Source: Pseudonocardia sp. CNS-004
Lineage (GTDB): Bacteria > Actinomycetota > Actinomycetes > Mycobacteriales > Pseudonocardiaceae
Direction of reading: 5' to 3'
DNA: 64,000 nucleotides
Assembly (NCBI GenBank): GCA_001942185.1
Contig: MKJV01000123.1
Location: 124,001-188,000 of the forward strand
Every line of letters begins with the position of its first letter. Within the stretch, counting starts at the first letter, position 1. The position numbers and the translations under genes are program-made. This document shows, in pieces, positions 62,703 to 64,000 of this stretch. The notes under the pieces are model-generated. The model worked only from the letters and a program-made list of their open reading frames with translations, ran no database searches and was not told where the DNA came from.

Positions 62703-64000
62703 ATGCTCGTGGACTTCCGACCGCACACCCGGCTTCGCGGCACGGCTCCGGTGGACCTGACGACCTCCCTCGTCCCCGTCGTGGAGGCATTGGGGGAGGG
62801 CGCGGTGGACCTGGCGAAGGTGCGGGTGGTGTCGGACTGGGTGCAGTACCGCGAGAACTTCCGCGACGTGGTGGACGTGCGGCCGATCCTGCACTCGGCG
62901 CGACGGGTGCCGGCCCGGGCGTCCCGGTCCCGATGGGGGTGCGCGAGGACGACCTCGAGGTCGCCGTCGACGTGCGGCGCAGCGACGGCGTCGCGCTCAA
63001 GGAGCTGACCGCCGCGCGGTTGCGCGGTGCCCCGGACCGGGTGGTGCTGGAGGGCTGGGGCCGCGGGAGCGAGTCGATCGTGTGGGACTTCAACGCGCTC
63101 TACTGGTCGGCGCTCGAGCTGTGGGAGAAGGCGACCGGACGCGGGTACGAGCAGGCGCTGCCCGGCGGGGAGAGCGACGCCCGCAACCGGGTCGCGGCGC
63201 GCGAGCTCATCGACGGGCTGTTCGCGGTGTGGGACCGCCTGTCGGCGTCCGGAGCGCTGCCCGAGGAGCTCTACGTCGTGGAGCTCGGGGTGGGCAACGG
63301 CGGCCAGGCGAAGGTGTTCCTCGACGAGTTCGTCGAGCGCGACCGCGCCCACGGGCGCGGCTACTACCGGCGCCTGCACTACCTGATGTGCGACTACTCC
63401 CCGCACGTCCTCGGCCTGGCCAGGCAGACCGTGGCCGAGCACATCGCGCACGTCAGCTCGTTCGCGCTGGACGCCACCCGCCCCCGTACGTCGCTGGGCT
63501 TCCTGCAGTACAAGGCCTTCCTGGTCTACGTCTCGAACGTCTACGACAACCTGCCGACCGACGAGGTCGCCCAGCTCGGGGGCCGCACGTACTGCGTGCA
63601 GACCCGGGCCTACCTCCCGGCCGAGCAGGCCGCCGAGCTGGCCGGGTCGGTCGGGGCGAGCACCGAGGACCTGCCCGCGCTGGTGCACAAGCTCCTGCGG
63701 CTGGGCCCCGCGTTGCTCCCCGACGCCGCGCCGGCGCACTTCGCGGACGTCGGGTCGGCCGTGGACTTCTGGCGGCGGGCGTGGTCGGCGCTGCGCCTGG
63801 AGGAGCGCTACGTCCCCCTGCTCGGGCTGGACACCTACCTGCTCGTACCGGCCGACGACCTGGCCGGGCAGATGCCGTTGACCGGGGAGCTGCTGCGTCC
63901 CCTGCTGGAGTCCGGCGCGGACCTGCGGATGCACGTCTCGGGCGGTGCGCTGGCCAGCTTCGTCGACAGCCTGACGCTGCTGCACCCGTTCGGCACGCTG
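62703..64000 (+). CDS. SAM-dependent methyltransferase-like protein, partial (runs off the window; frame broken)
   Basis: At least 430 residues without a stop before the window end. ATG 62703 follows GAAGGGCG. The N-terminus (MLVDFRPHTRLRGTAPVDLT) leads to a one-base break near 62925; the frame resumes as GVPVPMGVREDDLEVAVDV. A Rossmann-like motif YVVELGVGNGGQAKVFLDEF appears near residue 195, followed by LMCDYSPHVLGLARQTVAEH, which together look like a class I methyltransferase. The later part, ALRLEERYVPLLGLDTYLLVPADDL, matches no family I recognise. Function unknown. Confidence 0.6.

Noticed and set aside
1..64000. CRISPR arrays, tRNA or rRNA genes, insertion sequences, integrases or attachment sites
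   Set aside because: None was seen on reading; repeats found are short promoter elements, and no transposase-like or integrase-like protein occurs.

Overview
The window is about 64 kb of very GC-rich DNA, coding almost edge to edge. It shows heavy GTG start use, stop/start overlaps of the GTGA, ATGA and TGATG kinds, and TetR, mycofactocin-type and probable F420-type enzymes. This points to an actinomycete, most likely a soil genus near Pseudonocardia or Amycolatopsis (inference from style and gene families; no rRNA or housekeeping marker is present). No tRNA, rRNA, CRISPR, insertion sequence or phage gene was seen. At least 30 reading-frame breaks interrupt otherwise conserved proteins. Most look like one-base deletions in G/C runs, often at GGCC, so they probably reflect base-calling error rather than mass gene decay. 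Gene coordinates below span such breaks, and the approximate break position is given.

Region 1 (1-46116) is a large CoA-dependent catabolic island: two related TetR regulators, an NDMA/mycofactocin-type alcohol dehydrogenase, a Baeyer-Villiger-like flavin monooxygenase beside an HSL-type esterase, a fused thiolase-like/crotonase protein, a nitronate monooxygenase-like protein, an NDP-forming acyl-CoA synthetase, an EthD protein, a biotin-dependent acyl-CoA carboxylase pair with its own hydratase, two P450s (one with a 3Fe-4S ferredoxin and an Old-Yellow-Enzyme reductase), an acyl-CoA dehydrogenase, thiolase, several SDRs, a two-subunit MaoC hydratase, three AMP-forming acyl-CoA ligases and several SnoaL-like proteins. 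A module of acyl-CoA ligase, phytoene-desaturase-like FAD oxidoreductase and LLM-family (F420-type) oxidoreductase occurs twice (26.8-32.0 kb and 36.2-40.6 kb). A third TetR gene, an MFS transporter, VOC proteins, an epimerase and a metallo-hydrolase close the region. Together the genes could hydroxylate, oxidise and ring-open an alicyclic or terpenoid-like substrate, activate the acid to a CoA ester and shorten it by beta-oxidation with a carboxylation bypass at a beta-methyl branch. The substrate cannot be named from sequence.

A near-palindrome TACCAATCGATTGATTGGTA and its relatives recur at about nine promoters of region 1, which argues for one TetR-controlled regulon. Two further promoters (38.0 and 43.15 kb) share an identical TTGACG-N17-TATACA core and the same inverted repeat, pointing to a sub-regulon of the third TetR.

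Region 2 (46449-59111) is a second system: SDR, carboxymuconolactone-decarboxylase-like (CMD) protein and 3-hydroxyisobutyrate-dehydrogenase-like protein on the plus strand. On the minus strand is a seven-gene operon of two polyamine-type permeases, ATPase, SsuA/THI5-type lipoprotein, DUF6282-like amidohydrolase, second CMD protein and Baeyer-Villiger-type monooxygenase. A second, PotD-like lipoprotein and another SDR follow. A 38-bp element is shared by the transporter operon and the separate PotD-like gene, and a GACTGTC element is shared by the two SDR promoters. A cyclase-family hydrolase preceded by overlapping IclR-like palindromes ends this region. Region 3 holds a homocysteine methyltransferase/MTHFR-type protein under a PucR-family regulator, and a partial unrecognised methyltransferase-like gene running off the window end.
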